Positions 1 to 7,863 of a stretch of 64,000 nt of DNA are shown one piece after another. Position 1 is the stretch's first letter. Every line of letters starts with the position of its first letter. A program made the position numbers and the translations under genes. Under the pieces are notes generated by a model. It had not been told where the DNA came from. It searched no databases and worked only from the letters and a program-made list of their open reading frames with translations. The stretch comes from Hymenobacter armeniacus (GTDB taxonomy: Bacteria; Bacteroidota; Bacteroidia; Cytophagales; Hymenobacteraceae), in assembly GCF_014699055.1 (NCBI RefSeq), contig NZ_JACXAC010000008.1:50651-114650 (forward strand), in the 5' to 3' direction.

Positions 1-983
1 TAGTTGTAGCGGTAGCCGCCCTCGGCGCCCAGCCACAGGAAGCTCAGCAGCTCGCGCTCCCAGCGCAGCCGGAATTTGACTTCGGTTTCGCGCAGCTCCA
101 GGGTGCTGAGCACGGCCTTGCTGGGGTCGGGGCTGCCGTCGGCGTTTTTGCGGGCCAGCGGGGCGCGGGTCAGGTGCACGATGTAGTTGTACCCGTCCAC
201 GGTGTAGCCGGCGTAGAGGATGGAGCTGGGGTTGACGTTGTAGCGCAGCGTGATGCGGGCCGGCGCCAGCGCCTCCACGCCCCAGCGGTTGTTGAAGGTG
301 CGGTTGTACACCACGGCCGGGTACAGGCTGAGCCGCCCAAACGTGTAGCCGTACTGAAAGCCCACGCCCCACGAAAAATTCGGGCTGCGCTTCCAGCCGT
401 AAATGGCCTCGGCCGAAAAGCGGGAATAATCCGACTTGGTCAGCTCGTTCGAGGTGTAGTCGCCGCTGAGCTCGCCCTTCACGCGGGCCAGGTACCAGTG
501 CACGTCGTCGACGGGCCGGATGACAGCCACCTGGGCGGCCGTGCTTTTCAGGCCCTTGTTTTCGATGTTGTCGTAGAGCTCGTAGGTGGTGGGCAGTTGT
601 GCAAATTGAAACTCTTCGCGCTCGTAGCTCAGCCCCACGATGACCTTGAGGTGGGGATGGTTCCAGGCCGGAATGTAGCCTTTGATGGACAAGCGGGCAT
701 TTTTGGTGGCTTCGGTGCTGAAATCGTTCAGCCCCTGCACCTGCGCCGACGACGACACCCCGAACCGCGGCATGCGCTCGTAGCGCACTATCAGGCCCTT
801 GCTGGGGCCCATGCCCAGCACCGAGGGGTTGGCAAACTGCTGCTTGTCGCGAGCGACGGTGTCTTGGGCGGCCGGGGCAGCCGGCGGGTACACCCGTTCC
901 TGCACCTGCGCGCCGACTGGGCGGGCCGCGGCGCTCAACAACGTTGCCGCCAACCCGGCACGGAAGAATATTGAATCGAACAT
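1..983 (-). CDS. Outer-membrane beta-barrel protein, DUF6268-like (C-terminus beyond window)
   Basis: The reading frame is open from an ATG at 983 to the left edge, so the C-terminus is missing; about 327 residues are visible. It begins with a signal peptide (MFDSIFFRAGLAATLLSAAA, cleavage probably after GAQ). The mature part alternates short polar and aromatic strands typical of an outer-membrane barrel, for example RLSIKGYIPAW, VIVGLSYERE, WGVGFQYGYTFG and ITLRYNVNPS. These resemble the DUF6268 family of Bacteroidetes outer-membrane proteins of unknown function. It lies downstream of hflX on the same strand, with a 10-bp-stem hairpin directly before the start. The barrel fold is inferred from strand pattern; the family name is from memory and less sure. 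Confidence 0.75.
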   Translation of the reverse strand, partial: MFDSIFFRAGLAATLLSAAARPVGAQVQERVYPPAAPAAQDTVARDKQQFANPSVLGMGPSKGLIVRYERMPRFGVSSSAQVQGLNDFSTEATKNARLSIKGYIPAWNHPHLKVIVGLSYEREEFQFAQLPTTYELYDNIENKGLKSTAAQVAVIRPVDDVHWYLARVKGELSGDYTSNELTKSDYSRFSAEAIYGWKRSPNFSWGVGFQYGYTFGRLSLYPAVVYNRTFNNRWGVEALAPARITLRYNVNPSSILYAGYTVDGYNYIVHLTRAPLARKNADGSPDPSKAVLSTLELRETEVKFRLRWERELLSFLWLGAEGGYRYN

Positions 984-985
984 AA

Positions 986-1021
986 GGGAGCAAACCGGCC
1001 TGAATGGCTCAGTTTGCTCCC
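986..1021. promoter_or_regulatory. 10-bp inverted repeat just upstream of the DUF6268-like gene
   Basis: GGGAGCAAAC (986-995) pairs exactly with GTTTGCTCCC (1012-1021) across a 16-nt loop, ending 3 nt before the ATG of the leftward gene. There is no T-run, so it is not a classical terminator. It could be a 5'-UTR hairpin, an operator, or a weak terminator for hflX. Confidence 0.45.
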
Positions 1022-1083
1022 ATACGCGAAAACCTCAACTTAGGCCACCCGGGGCCATTTGGTAACATGCGCGTAACACGCGG

Positions 1084-2409
1084 CTACTCGGCGGCCGTCT
1101 GGTAGGGGTAGCGCTGCTGGTGCAGGGCGGCCACGCGCTTGGCCAGCAGCTCGCGCAGCTCTTCCAAGTTGGTGCGCTGCTGGGCCGATACGAACACCAC
1201 GGGGTCGTGCAGCTTGGCCATGTAGGTGGCCTGCAGCTGGGCCAGCGGCGGGCGCGGCGCGGCGGCGTCTTCGCCCTCGGCCTCGTGCACCTCGCCGAAG
1301 GGGTCTTGTTCGGCCTCGTCGGGCTTGTACTGGTCGATTTTGTTGAACACCAGCAGCACCGGCTTGTCGGCCGCGCCGATGTCGGCCAGCGTGTCGTTCA
1401 CCACCTGAATCTGCTCCTCGAAGCCCGGGTGCGAAATGTCCACGACGTGCAGCAGCAAGTCGGCCTCGCGAATCTCGTCGAGCGTGCTCTTAAAGCTCTC
1501 AATCAGCTTAGTGGGCAGCTTGCGGATGAACCCGACCGTGTCGGACAGTAGAAAAGGGTTGTTGTCGAGCACCACCTTGCGGGTGGTGGCGTCGACGGTG
1601 GCGAAGAGCTTGTTTTCGGCGAAGACGTCGGCTTTGCCCAGCACGTTCATCAGGGTGCTTTTGCCCACGTTGGTGTAGCCCACCAGCGCCACCCGGATGC
1701 TGCCGCCGCGGGTTTTGCGCTGGGTGTGGGCTTGCTTGTCGAGGTCTTCGAGCTTGTCTTTCAGAAAGGCAATCCGGTCGCGCACAATCCGGCGGTCCGT
1801 CTCAATTTCCGTTTCGCCCGGGCCCTTCATGCCCACGCCGCCGCGCTGCTTGTCCAAGTGCGTCCAGAGGCCCGTCAGGCGGGGCAGCAGGTACTGGTAC
1901 TGGGCCAGCTCCACCTGCGTGCGCGAAGTGGCCGATTTGGCGCGCAGCGCGAAAATATCGAGAATCAGCAGGGAGCGGTCGACGATTTTCACCAGCAGCT
2001 CGGCTTCCAGGTTGCGGAGCTGGGAAGGGGAGAGGTCGTCGTCGAACACCACCATGCTGCTGCCTTCGTGCTGCACGTAGGCCTTGATTTCGGCCAGCTT
2101 GCCCTCGCCCACGTAGGTGCGGATGTCGGGCTTTTCGAGGCGCTGCACGAAGCGCTTGGTGGCCGTGGCGCCGGCCGTTTCAATGAGGAACGCCAGCTCG
2201 TCCAGGTATTCCTGGGTTTGGGCTTCGGACTGCCGGCGCGGGGGCACGGATACCAGCACGGCGGTTTCCTGCTCCTTGGCGGTTTCGTAAGTGCCGTTGT
2301 CGGCCGCTTTGGCCAGGATGCGGCCGGCGCGGCCCTTCACGCCGTCGACGGCGCCGATGTGGCGGGTGCTGTTGGTGTGCTTTCTGCCGCCGGATTGGGT
2401 GGTTGCCAT
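1084..2409 (-). CDS. hflX: GTPase HflX
   Basis: Ribosome-associated GTPase that in other bacteria splits or rescues stalled 70S ribosomes under stress. The 441-residue protein has the HflX N-terminal domain (about 60-150, with the TYVGEGKLAEI motif), a glycine-rich linker (RGGVGMKGPGETEIETDRR, about 189-207) and a GTPase domain. G1 is GYTNVGKST at 244-252, G3 is DTVGF at 290-294, and G4 is NKID near 358. An acidic insertion after G4 (EAEQDPFGEVHEAEGEDAAA) is lineage-specific. The ATG at 2409 follows a TACCTTTA box at 2434-2441. A REP-like dyad separates it from the M16 protease gene upstream. Identification is firm. Confidence 0.96.
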   Translation of the reverse strand: MATTQSGGRKHTNSTRHIGAVDGVKGRAGRILAKAADNGTYETAKEQETAVLVSVPPRRQSEAQTQEYLDELAFLIETAGATATKRFVQRLEKPDIRTYVGEGKLAEIKAYVQHEGSSMVVFDDDLSPSQLRNLEAELLVKIVDRSLLILDIFALRAKSATSRTQVELAQYQYLLPRLTGLWTHLDKQRGGVGMKGPGETEIETDRRIVRDRIAFLKDKLEDLDKQAHTQRKTRGGSIRVALVGYTNVGKSTLMNVLGKADVFAENKLFATVDATTRKVVLDNNPFLLSDTVGFIRKLPTKLIESFKSTLDEIREADLLLHVVDISHPGFEEQIQVVNDTLADIGAADKPVLLVFNKIDQYKPDEAEQDPFGEVHEAEGEDAAAPRPPLAQLQATYMAKLHDPVVFVSAQQRTNLEELRELLAKRVAALHQQRYPYQTAAE

Positions 2410-2433
2410 GAGGAAGGAATTCGATAATCGGGA

Positions 2434-2441
2434 TAAAGGTA
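2434..2441 (-). promoter_or_regulatory. Putative -7 box for hflX
   Basis: TACCTTTA on the minus strand fits the Bacteroidetes -7 consensus TAnnTTTG in seven of eight positions and lies 24 nt before the hflX ATG. Confidence 0.5.
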
Positions 2442-2518
2442 CTGGGAGAATAAACGCAATTGCGGGGAAAAGGAACGGCGTGGTACCAACGAAAGAGGGC
2501 GAAGCAAAAAGAAAAAGA

Positions 2519-2621
2519 ACGTCATGCTAAGCGAAATCGAAGCATCTCTACCGCAGCAGTAATCCTGAATCAGGGGATTGGTTGCGCAATAGAGATGCTT
2601 CGACTCCGCTCCGCATGACGT
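2519..2621. repeat. REP-like dyad, family B, copy 1
   Basis: An imperfect palindrome of about 100 bp. The left arm (ACGTCATGCTAAGCGAAATC, continuing GAAGCATCTCTA) is the reverse complement, with mismatches, of the right arm TAGAGATGCTTCGACTCCGC, which continues to GCATGACGT. A second, better-preserved copy lies at 36092-36182. It sits between two leftward genes (M16 protease and hflX). No gene is seen in it. Confidence 0.8.
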
Positions 2622-2655
2622 TCAATGAAACGTTCAGCTAAGCAGCTTAGCGGTT

Positions 2656-5433
2656 CTACTTCACCGGCACCTCCGCCGCGGCCTTCATAAAGTCGCCGGC
2701 TTTTACGATGGTGAGCTTGCTGTAATCCAGGTACTTCTTGGCGGCAGCGCTCACCTGCTCGGGCGTGAGGGCGGCAATGCGCTTTTCCAGCTCGGCGTCG
2801 TAGGTGAAGGAACGGCCGTCTGCTTTGGTGAGGTACTGCGACCATTTGCGGGCCAGTTGGGCGTCCTGGCTGCGCTCCACCTGGAAGCTTTGCAGGGCCG
2901 CCGATTTGGCGGCTTTCAATTCCTCGGCGGTCACGCCGTCCTTGCTCATGCGCTCCAACTCCTCGCGGTAGGCGGCTTCGAGGCGGGCCGAGTTGGCAGG
3001 GTTGTAGATGGCGTAGGAGCCGAACGTGCCGATGGCGTCGTTGTCGTCGGCGTAGGTGAAGGAGCCCACGCCGTAGCTCACGCCCTCTTTCTGGCGAATG
3101 CGGGTGGCCAAGCGCGAGTTCAGGAAGCCGTCGCCGAGGATGTAGTTGGCCATGTACAGGGCCGGGTATTCGGGCGAGTCGTCGCGCAGCGCGTACTTCA
3201 GGAAAGTCACGAACATGGCGTTGGCCTTGTCGTCGGTCTGGATGGACTCGGCTTTGGCGGTGGCCGTGTTCTCGAACAGGCGCAGCGGAATGCGGGCATA
3301 CGCCTGCGGGGCCTTCCAGTTGCCGAGCTGGCTTTTCACGGTTTTGCGCAGGGCCGGCTCGTCAAACGAACCCACCACGGCCAGCGTGGCCGCCTGCGCT
3401 CCGTAGAAATTCTTGTAGAAGGCGCGCACGTCTTCCACCTTCAGCGCCTTGATGGCGGCAATTTCCTCCTCAAAGGGGAGCGTGGCGAAGGGGTGGCCCT
3501 TGGGGTAGGGCTCGCTCAGGCGCTGAGCCAGGTTGAAGGCCAAAGCCTGCGGCTCCTGCTTCTGCGACTCCAGGCCGGCCAGGCGCTCCTGCTTTAGCTT
3601 CTCAAACTCGGCGGCCGGGAAGGTGGGGTTGCGCAGGCAGTCCATCACCACGGCCAGCACGGTGGGCAGGTTTTGCTTGGCGGTTTGCACGCTCACGTTG
3701 GTGCTCTGGCCGTCGCCGTAGATGCGCACCTGGGCCTTGGCTTTGTCAAACGCGTCGCGAATCTGCGAGTAGGAGCGGGTTTTGGTGCCGCGCTCCAGCA
3801 TGGCCGCCGTGAGGCTGGCCACCGACGACTTGTTGCTCAGGCTGGCTTCGTCGCCGTAGCGCAGGCGCAGGTTCAGGTTCACCGAGCTGCCGCGGGTTTG
3901 CTTGGCCAGCAGGGCGTACTTCACGCCGCCTTCCTGGCCGCGCTTGGTGCGCGTGTCGATGTTGGCGGGCGTGGCTTCGAAGGCCTCACCGGCCGCGATG
4001 GCGGCCTCACCCTTGTAGCCGCGCACCTGGTCGGCCACGTCGGGCGTGGCCGGAATGGGGGCGCGGTCGGGCTTGGCTTCGGGCCGGAACAGGCCCACGG
4101 TGCGGTTGCTGGGCTTGAGGTAGGCGGCTGCCACGCGCTGCACGTCGGCGGGCGTCACGTTGCGCAGCCGGTCGCGGTAGAGGTACACCAAGCGCCAGTC
4201 GCCGGTGGCGATGTACTCGCTCAGGGCCAGCCCCACCTCGTCCGATTTCTGAAACATCAGCTCGATGTCTTTCAGGCGGGTGGTTTTGGCGCGGTCCACT
4301 TCCTCGGCGGTGGGGGCCTGCCGGGCCACGTTGTCCAGCGTAGTCATCATCACCGTGCGGGCCGAGTCCAGGGAGCGGCCCTGCCGCACTTCGGCGTAGA
4401 AATACGCAAAGCCAGGGTCGTGCAGCGTAGGCGTGAAACCCCACTGGCTGGCCGCGCGCTTGCTCTCCACCAGGGCTTTATACAAGCGGCCCGAGGGCTG
4501 GTTGGTGAGCACGTCCACCAGCACGTCCAGGGCGGGGTAGTCGGGGTGCGAGCCGGCGGGCACGTGGTAGGCGGTGGCCAGGCCCTGGGTGTCGCCGGTG
4601 CGGCGCAGGGTCACTTCGCGCTCGCCGTCCTGGGTGGGCTCGGTGGTGTAGGTGGGCGCCAGGGTGCGGGCCGGGCGCGCAATGGGCCCGAAGTATTGGC
4701 TAATCAGGCCGAGGGTTTTGGCCTCGTCCATCTTGCCGGCCACCAGCAGCACGGCGTTGTCGGGCTGGTAGTATTTCTGGTAAAACGCTTTCAGGTTGTC
4801 AATGGGCACGCGCTCTATGTCTTCCTTCGAGCCGATGGTGGACTTGCCGTAGTTGTGCCAGAGGTAGGCCGTGCTCAGCACGCGGTCCATCAGCACGCGG
4901 CTGGGGCTGTTTTCGCCGCTCTCAAACTCGTTGCGGACCACGCTGAATTCGGAGTCGAGGTCTTTTTTGGCGATGAAGGAATTCACCATCCGGTCCGATT
5001 CCAGGTCGAGGGCCCACTTCAGGTTTTCGTCGGAAGCCGAGAAGGTTTCGAAATAGTTGGTGCGGTCGTACCAGGTTGTGCCGTTGGGCGAGGCGCCGTG
5101 CTCGGTGAGCTCCTGCGGCACGTTGGGGTGCTTGGTGGAGCCCTTGAACACCATGTGCTCCAGCAAGTGGGCCATGCCGCTTTCGCCGTAGCCCTCGTGC
5201 CGCGAGCCCACCAGGTAGGTGATGTTCACGGTAGTCGTGGGTTTCGACTGGTCGGGGAAAAGAAGCACCCGCAGCCCGTTTTTGAGCTGGTATTCGGTGA
5301 TGCCCTCCACCGAAGTGACGCGGGTGACGCCGGCCGGCAGCGCCGCCGTGCCCTGGGCCAGGGCCGGGCCGGCGCTCATGCCGAGCAGGGCCGCGGCAGA
5401 CAGCCAGTTGCGGAACGGAAAAGTTTTTTGCAT
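2656..5433 (-). CDS. M16 family zinc metalloprotease, two-module, exported
   Basis: A 925-residue pitrilysin-family peptidase with a signal peptide ending at ALAQ (residue 27). The inverted zinc motif HLLEH is at 89-93. Glu162 and Glu169 in DSEFSVVRNEFE fall 80 residues beyond the first histidine, the spacing seen in mitochondrial processing peptidase; Glu169 is the likely third ligand. The C-terminal half (about 500-920) is the second, inactive M16 module. This fused two-module arrangement is common in Bacteroidetes. It probably degrades or processes peptides in the periplasm; the substrate is unknown. It is monocistronic, with a terminator separating it from the cytochrome c gene upstream. 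Family is firm, substrate is not. Confidence 0.93.
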   Translation of the reverse strand: MQKTFPFRNWLSAAALLGMSAGPALAQGTAALPAGVTRVTSVEGITEYQLKNGLRVLLFPDQSKPTTTVNITYLVGSRHEGYGESGMAHLLEHMVFKGSTKHPNVPQELTEHGASPNGTTWYDRTNYFETFSASDENLKWALDLESDRMVNSFIAKKDLDSEFSVVRNEFESGENSPSRVLMDRVLSTAYLWHNYGKSTIGSKEDIERVPIDNLKAFYQKYYQPDNAVLLVAGKMDEAKTLGLISQYFGPIARPARTLAPTYTTEPTQDGEREVTLRRTGDTQGLATAYHVPAGSHPDYPALDVLVDVLTNQPSGRLYKALVESKRAASQWGFTPTLHDPGFAYFYAEVRQGRSLDSARTVMMTTLDNVARQAPTAEEVDRAKTTRLKDIELMFQKSDEVGLALSEYIATGDWRLVYLYRDRLRNVTPADVQRVAAAYLKPSNRTVGLFRPEAKPDRAPIPATPDVADQVRGYKGEAAIAAGEAFEATPANIDTRTKRGQEGGVKYALLAKQTRGSSVNLNLRLRYGDEASLSNKSSVASLTAAMLERGTKTRSYSQIRDAFDKAKAQVRIYGDGQSTNVSVQTAKQNLPTVLAVVMDCLRNPTFPAAEFEKLKQERLAGLESQKQEPQALAFNLAQRLSEPYPKGHPFATLPFEEEIAAIKALKVEDVRAFYKNFYGAQAATLAVVGSFDEPALRKTVKSQLGNWKAPQAYARIPLRLFENTATAKAESIQTDDKANAMFVTFLKYALRDDSPEYPALYMANYILGDGFLNSRLATRIRQKEGVSYGVGSFTYADDNDAIGTFGSYAIYNPANSARLEAAYREELERMSKDGVTAEELKAAKSAALQSFQVERSQDAQLARKWSQYLTKADGRSFTYDAELEKRIAALTPEQVSAAAKKYLDYSKLTIVKAGDFMKAAAEVPVK

Positions 5434-5549
5434 GATGAAAAAAGGAAGTGAAAAAGGTTGCGTGCAGTTGAAGATTGACGCTAATAAAGGGTATTAATTT
5501 GATATGCCAGTAAGGGGATTGCCGCAGTCAGCCAATGGTTGCCAGCCGC

Positions 5550-5581
5550 AAAAAAATAGCCGGCCCCTCACGGAGCCGGCT
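5550..5581 (-). terminator. Terminator of the cytochrome c gene
   Basis: Read leftwards, AGCCGGC and GCCGGCT form a 7-bp stem followed by a run of seven Ts (A-run at 5550-5556 on the plus strand), 38 bp after the cytochrome c stop codon. Confidence 0.7.
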
Positions 5582-5618
5582 GATAATCAAAAGCAAAAAA
5601 AGGCCGGTGGCCGGGCCG

Positions 5619-5906
5619 TTATTTCAGCGTCAGCGAATAGGCCACTACTTGCTGCACCTGCTCGGGCGTGAGCACCTTGCCAAAGGCCGGCATCTTGCCC
5701 ATGCCGTTGGTGACGAGGTAAGTGCGCCCGAAGGCATTGAGGTTGCTCTTGGTGAGGTCGTGGGCGCCGTTGGCGCCTTTCTTGCCGTTGGCGCCGTGGC
5801 AGCGCGCGCAGTTTTTCTGAAAAAGGGCCTGGCCGGGCACCAGCGGCGGGCCCGCCAGCGCCAGTTGCGGCAAGAAGGCCAGCAAAGCAAAATATCGAAA
5901 ATTCAT
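5619..5906 (-). CDS. Small class I cytochrome c
   Basis: A 95-residue exported monohaem cytochrome. The signal peptide (MNFRYFALLAFLPQLALA) is followed by a single c-type domain. The haem-binding CARCH is at 33-37 and the likely distal methionine is Met72 in GKMPAFG. The C-terminal helix is VQQVVAYSLT. The small size and single haem suggest a periplasmic electron shuttle. No oxidase or other respiratory partner adjoins it, so its partner cannot be named. A terminator follows it, so it is probably transcribed alone, divergently from the glycosyltransferase. Confidence 0.9.
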   Translation of the reverse strand: MNFRYFALLAFLPQLALAGPPLVPGQALFQKNCARCHGANGKKGANGAHDLTKSNLNAFGRTYLVTNGMGKMPAFGKVLTPEQVQQVVAYSLTLK

Positions 5907-5958
5907 ACTGGGGCTAACACAAAATCAGGCCACAAAGTACCGGAACAATTAGGGAATG

Positions 5959-6061
5959 AGGGGAGGAGGGTATGGGGGGAGGAGGACGCAAACTGTGAAA
6001 TGAACCGGCGGGCCCGACCTTTGCCAACTCGTACCCTCCTGCCTTCATACCCTCTTACCCC
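5959..6061. repeat. Word-repeat dyad 1
   Basis: Imperfect inverted repeat: GGGGAGGAGGGTATGGGGGG near 5960 opposes TACCCTCCTGCCTTCATACC, continuing CTCTTACCCC, at about 6032-6061. It is built from repeats of a GAGGGTATG-like word. The loop contains the GACCTTTG box of the rightward glycosyltransferase gene. It matches dyads at 7791, 41934 and 46182 in architecture but not sequence. Confidence 0.65.
6016..6023 (+). promoter_or_regulatory. Putative -7 box for the glycosyltransferase gene
   Basis: GACCTTTG (consensus TAnnTTTG, six of eight or better) 44 nt before the GTG start, inside the loop of the word-repeat dyad. Confidence 0.4.
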
Positions 6062-6067
6062 AAAAAA

Positions 6068-7180
6068 GTGCGCGTCGCCATCGTTATCAACACCAGCTGG
6101 AACATCTGGAATTTTCGCGCCAGCCTCGTGCGGGCCTTGCAGGCCGCCGGCCACGACGTGCTGGCCATTGCCCCGCCCGATGACTACTCGCAGCGCCTCG
6201 AAACCGAGCTGGGCTGCCGCTACGTGCCCATTCTGATGGAGAACAAGGGCACCAACCCCGTAAAAGACGCCGCCCTTACGCGCCGCTTCTACCAGATTTA
6301 CCGGCGCGAGCGGCCCGACGTGGTGCTGCACTACACCATCAAGCCCAACATCTACGGCAGCATTGCCGCTAAAATGGCCGGCATTCCCAGCATCAACAAC
6401 GTGAGCGGGCTGGGCACGGTGTTTATCGTCAAGAACTTCGTGAGCAAGGTGGCGCTGGCGCTCTACCGCTTCGCCTTCCGCTTTCCGGCCAAAATATTCT
6501 TTCAGAACGGCGACGACCGGCAGCTGTTCCTCGAAAACGGCCTCGTGCGCCGCGAAATCACCGACCTGCTGCCCGGCTCCGGCGTCGACACCGAGCGGTT
6601 TCGGCCGGCGGCGGAGTTTGTGCGCCAAACGCCGTTTGTGTTCCTGATGGTGGCCCGCGTGCTCTATGAGAAAGGCGTGGTGGAGTACTTCGAGGCGGCC
6701 AAAATCGTGCGGCAGGCCGTGCCTGGCACCCGCGTGCAGCTGCTGGGCGGGCTCGACGAGGCCGGTGGCGTGGGCGTGCCCCGCGCCACGTTTGAGGAGT
6801 GGCTGAAGGCCGGCGACATCGAATACCTGGGCCGCTCCGACGACGTGGCCGCCCACCTGCACCGCGCCGACTGCGTGGTGCTGCCCAGCTACCGCGAAGG
6901 CACGCCCAAAACCCTGCTCGAAGCCGCCGCCGTGGGCAAGCCCATCGTGACCACCGACGTGCCCGGCTGCCGCGAAACCGTGGTGGACGGCCGCAACGGC
7001 TACCTCTGCCAGGTGCGCTCGGGCGAAGACCTGGCCGCCAAAATGCTGCAAGTGCTGCGCCTGAACGACGCCGACCTGCGCGGCATGGGCCAAAATAGTC
7101 GCTACCTTGCCGAAACCAAATTCGACGAGAAACTGGTGCTCGACAAATACGTCTCGGCCGTGGCGGCGGTGAAAAAATGA
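6068..7180 (+). CDS. Family 4 glycosyltransferase (PglA/CapM-like)
   Basis: A 370-residue GT-B retaining glycosyltransferase. The N-terminal acceptor half includes YTIKPNIYGSIAAKMAG (about 94-110), typical of enzymes that add a second sugar to an undecaprenyl-diphosphate-linked sugar, such as PglA. The C-terminal nucleotide-sugar half has the glycine-rich ARVLYEKGVVEYFEAA and the donor-binding VLPSYREGTPKTLLEAAAVG with its EX7E pattern. The start is GTG; no ATG is available between the promoter-like box and the domain. rfbC follows 38 bp later, suggesting a role in surface polysaccharide or glycan assembly. Sugar specificity cannot be read from the sequence. Confidence 0.88.
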   Translation: MRVAIVINTSWNIWNFRASLVRALQAAGHDVLAIAPPDDYSQRLETELGCRYVPILMENKGTNPVKDAALTRRFYQIYRRERPDVVLHYTIKPNIYGSIAAKMAGIPSINNVSGLGTVFIVKNFVSKVALALYRFAFRFPAKIFFQNGDDRQLFLENGLVRREITDLLPGSGVDTERFRPAAEFVRQTPFVFLMVARVLYEKGVVEYFEAAKIVRQAVPGTRVQLLGGLDEAGGVGVPRATFEEWLKAGDIEYLGRSDDVAAHLHRADCVVLPSYREGTPKTLLEAAAVGKPIVTTDVPGCRETVVDGRNGYLCQVRSGEDLAAKMLQVLRLNDADLRGMGQNSRYLAETKFDEKLVLDKYVSAVAAVKK

Positions 7181-7205
7181 CCCTGCGGGCGGCCCGGGCT
7201 CACCC

Positions 7206-7213
7206 TACCTTTG
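7206..7213 (+). promoter_or_regulatory. -7 box for rfbC, nearly leaderless
   Basis: TACCTTTG, differing from TAnnTTTG at no fixed position, ends 5 nt before the rfbC ATG at 7219. It supports that start over an upstream in-frame ATG at 7177 and implies an mRNA with almost no leader. Confidence 0.6.
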
Positions 7214-7218
7214 CGCCA

Positions 7219-7767
7219 ATGCAAGCCAAAACCCACGCCCTGTCCGGGCTCATTGAATTTATCCCCCGCCTGTTCGGCGACCCCCGGGGCGTGTTCTACG
7301 AAACCTACAGCGCCCGCCACATGCAGGAGCTGGGCTTGCCCGCCGACATTCATTGGGTGCAGGACAACCAGTCGAAATCGCAGCCGGGCGTGGTGCGCGG
7401 CCTGCACTTCCAGCGCCCGCCCCACGCGCAGGCCAAGCTGGTGCGCGTGGCCCACGGCCGCGTGCGCGACGTGGTGGTGGACCTGCGCCGCGATTCGCCC
7501 ACTTACGGCCGGCATTCGCAAGTCGAGCTCAGCGCGGCCGTGGGCAACATTCTGTTCATTCCGGCGGGCTTTGCCCACGGCTTCGTGGCGCTGGAAGAAG
7601 ACACCTTGTTTCTCTACAAATGCTCGGACTACTACGCGCCCGCCAGCGAAGGCGGCCTGCTGTGGAACGACCCCGCCCTGGGCATCAACTGGGGCGTAGC
7701 TGACGCCCTGGTTTCGGCCAAAGACGCCACCCTGCCCACGCTGGCTGAGTTCGAGAGCCCGTTTTAG
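7219..7767 (+). CDS. rfbC: dTDP-4-dehydrorhamnose 3,5-epimerase (RmlC)
   Basis: Cupin-fold epimerase of dTDP-L-rhamnose synthesis, 182 residues, the normal family length. The catalytic His63 is in VVRGLHFQRPPHAQAKLV. The substrate-binding RVAHGRVRDVVVDLRRDSPT and the sheet with IPAGFAHGF and YKCSDYYAP follow. I chose ATG 7219 because the TACCTTTG box ends 5 nt upstream and the protein then begins at the usual place; an ATG at 7177 would overlap the glycosyltransferase stop. No rmlA, rmlB or rmlD is in the window, so those steps are encoded elsewhere. Function is confident; the final glycan is unknown. Confidence 0.93.
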   Translation: MQAKTHALSGLIEFIPRLFGDPRGVFYETYSARHMQELGLPADIHWVQDNQSKSQPGVVRGLHFQRPPHAQAKLVRVAHGRVRDVVVDLRRDSPTYGRHSQVELSAAVGNILFIPAGFAHGFVALEEDTLFLYKCSDYYAPASEGGLLWNDPALGINWGVADALVSAKDATLPTLAEFESPF

Positions 7768-7769
7768 GA

Positions 7770-7861
7770 CAGTGAACAGTTAGCAGTTGGCAGTTAGCAG
7801 TGAACAGTTAGCAGTGGACATCGGGCGGTTCTGTTCACTGATAACTGTTCACTGTTAACTG
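7770..7861. repeat. Word-repeat dyad 2, between convergent genes
   Basis: Direct copies of the words GTTAGCAGT and GTGAACAGT fill 7770-7816. The segment 7791-7816 pairs with 7836-7861 at 24 of 26 positions. It fills nearly the whole gap between rfbC and murF and could act as a two-way terminator, though it lacks a T-run. Confidence 0.8.
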
Positions 7862-7863
7862 AA

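Noticed and set aside
2700..5430. Long opposite-strand open frames across the M16, kinase, murF, TonB and GH2 genes
   Set aside because: They arise from GC-rich codon use of the true genes; translations are Ala/Gly/His/Val-rich with no domains.
7770..7861. Direct word repeats resembling a CRISPR array
   Set aside because: Units are 9-14 nt, contiguous, without uniform spacers, and form an inverted repeat; no cas gene is present.
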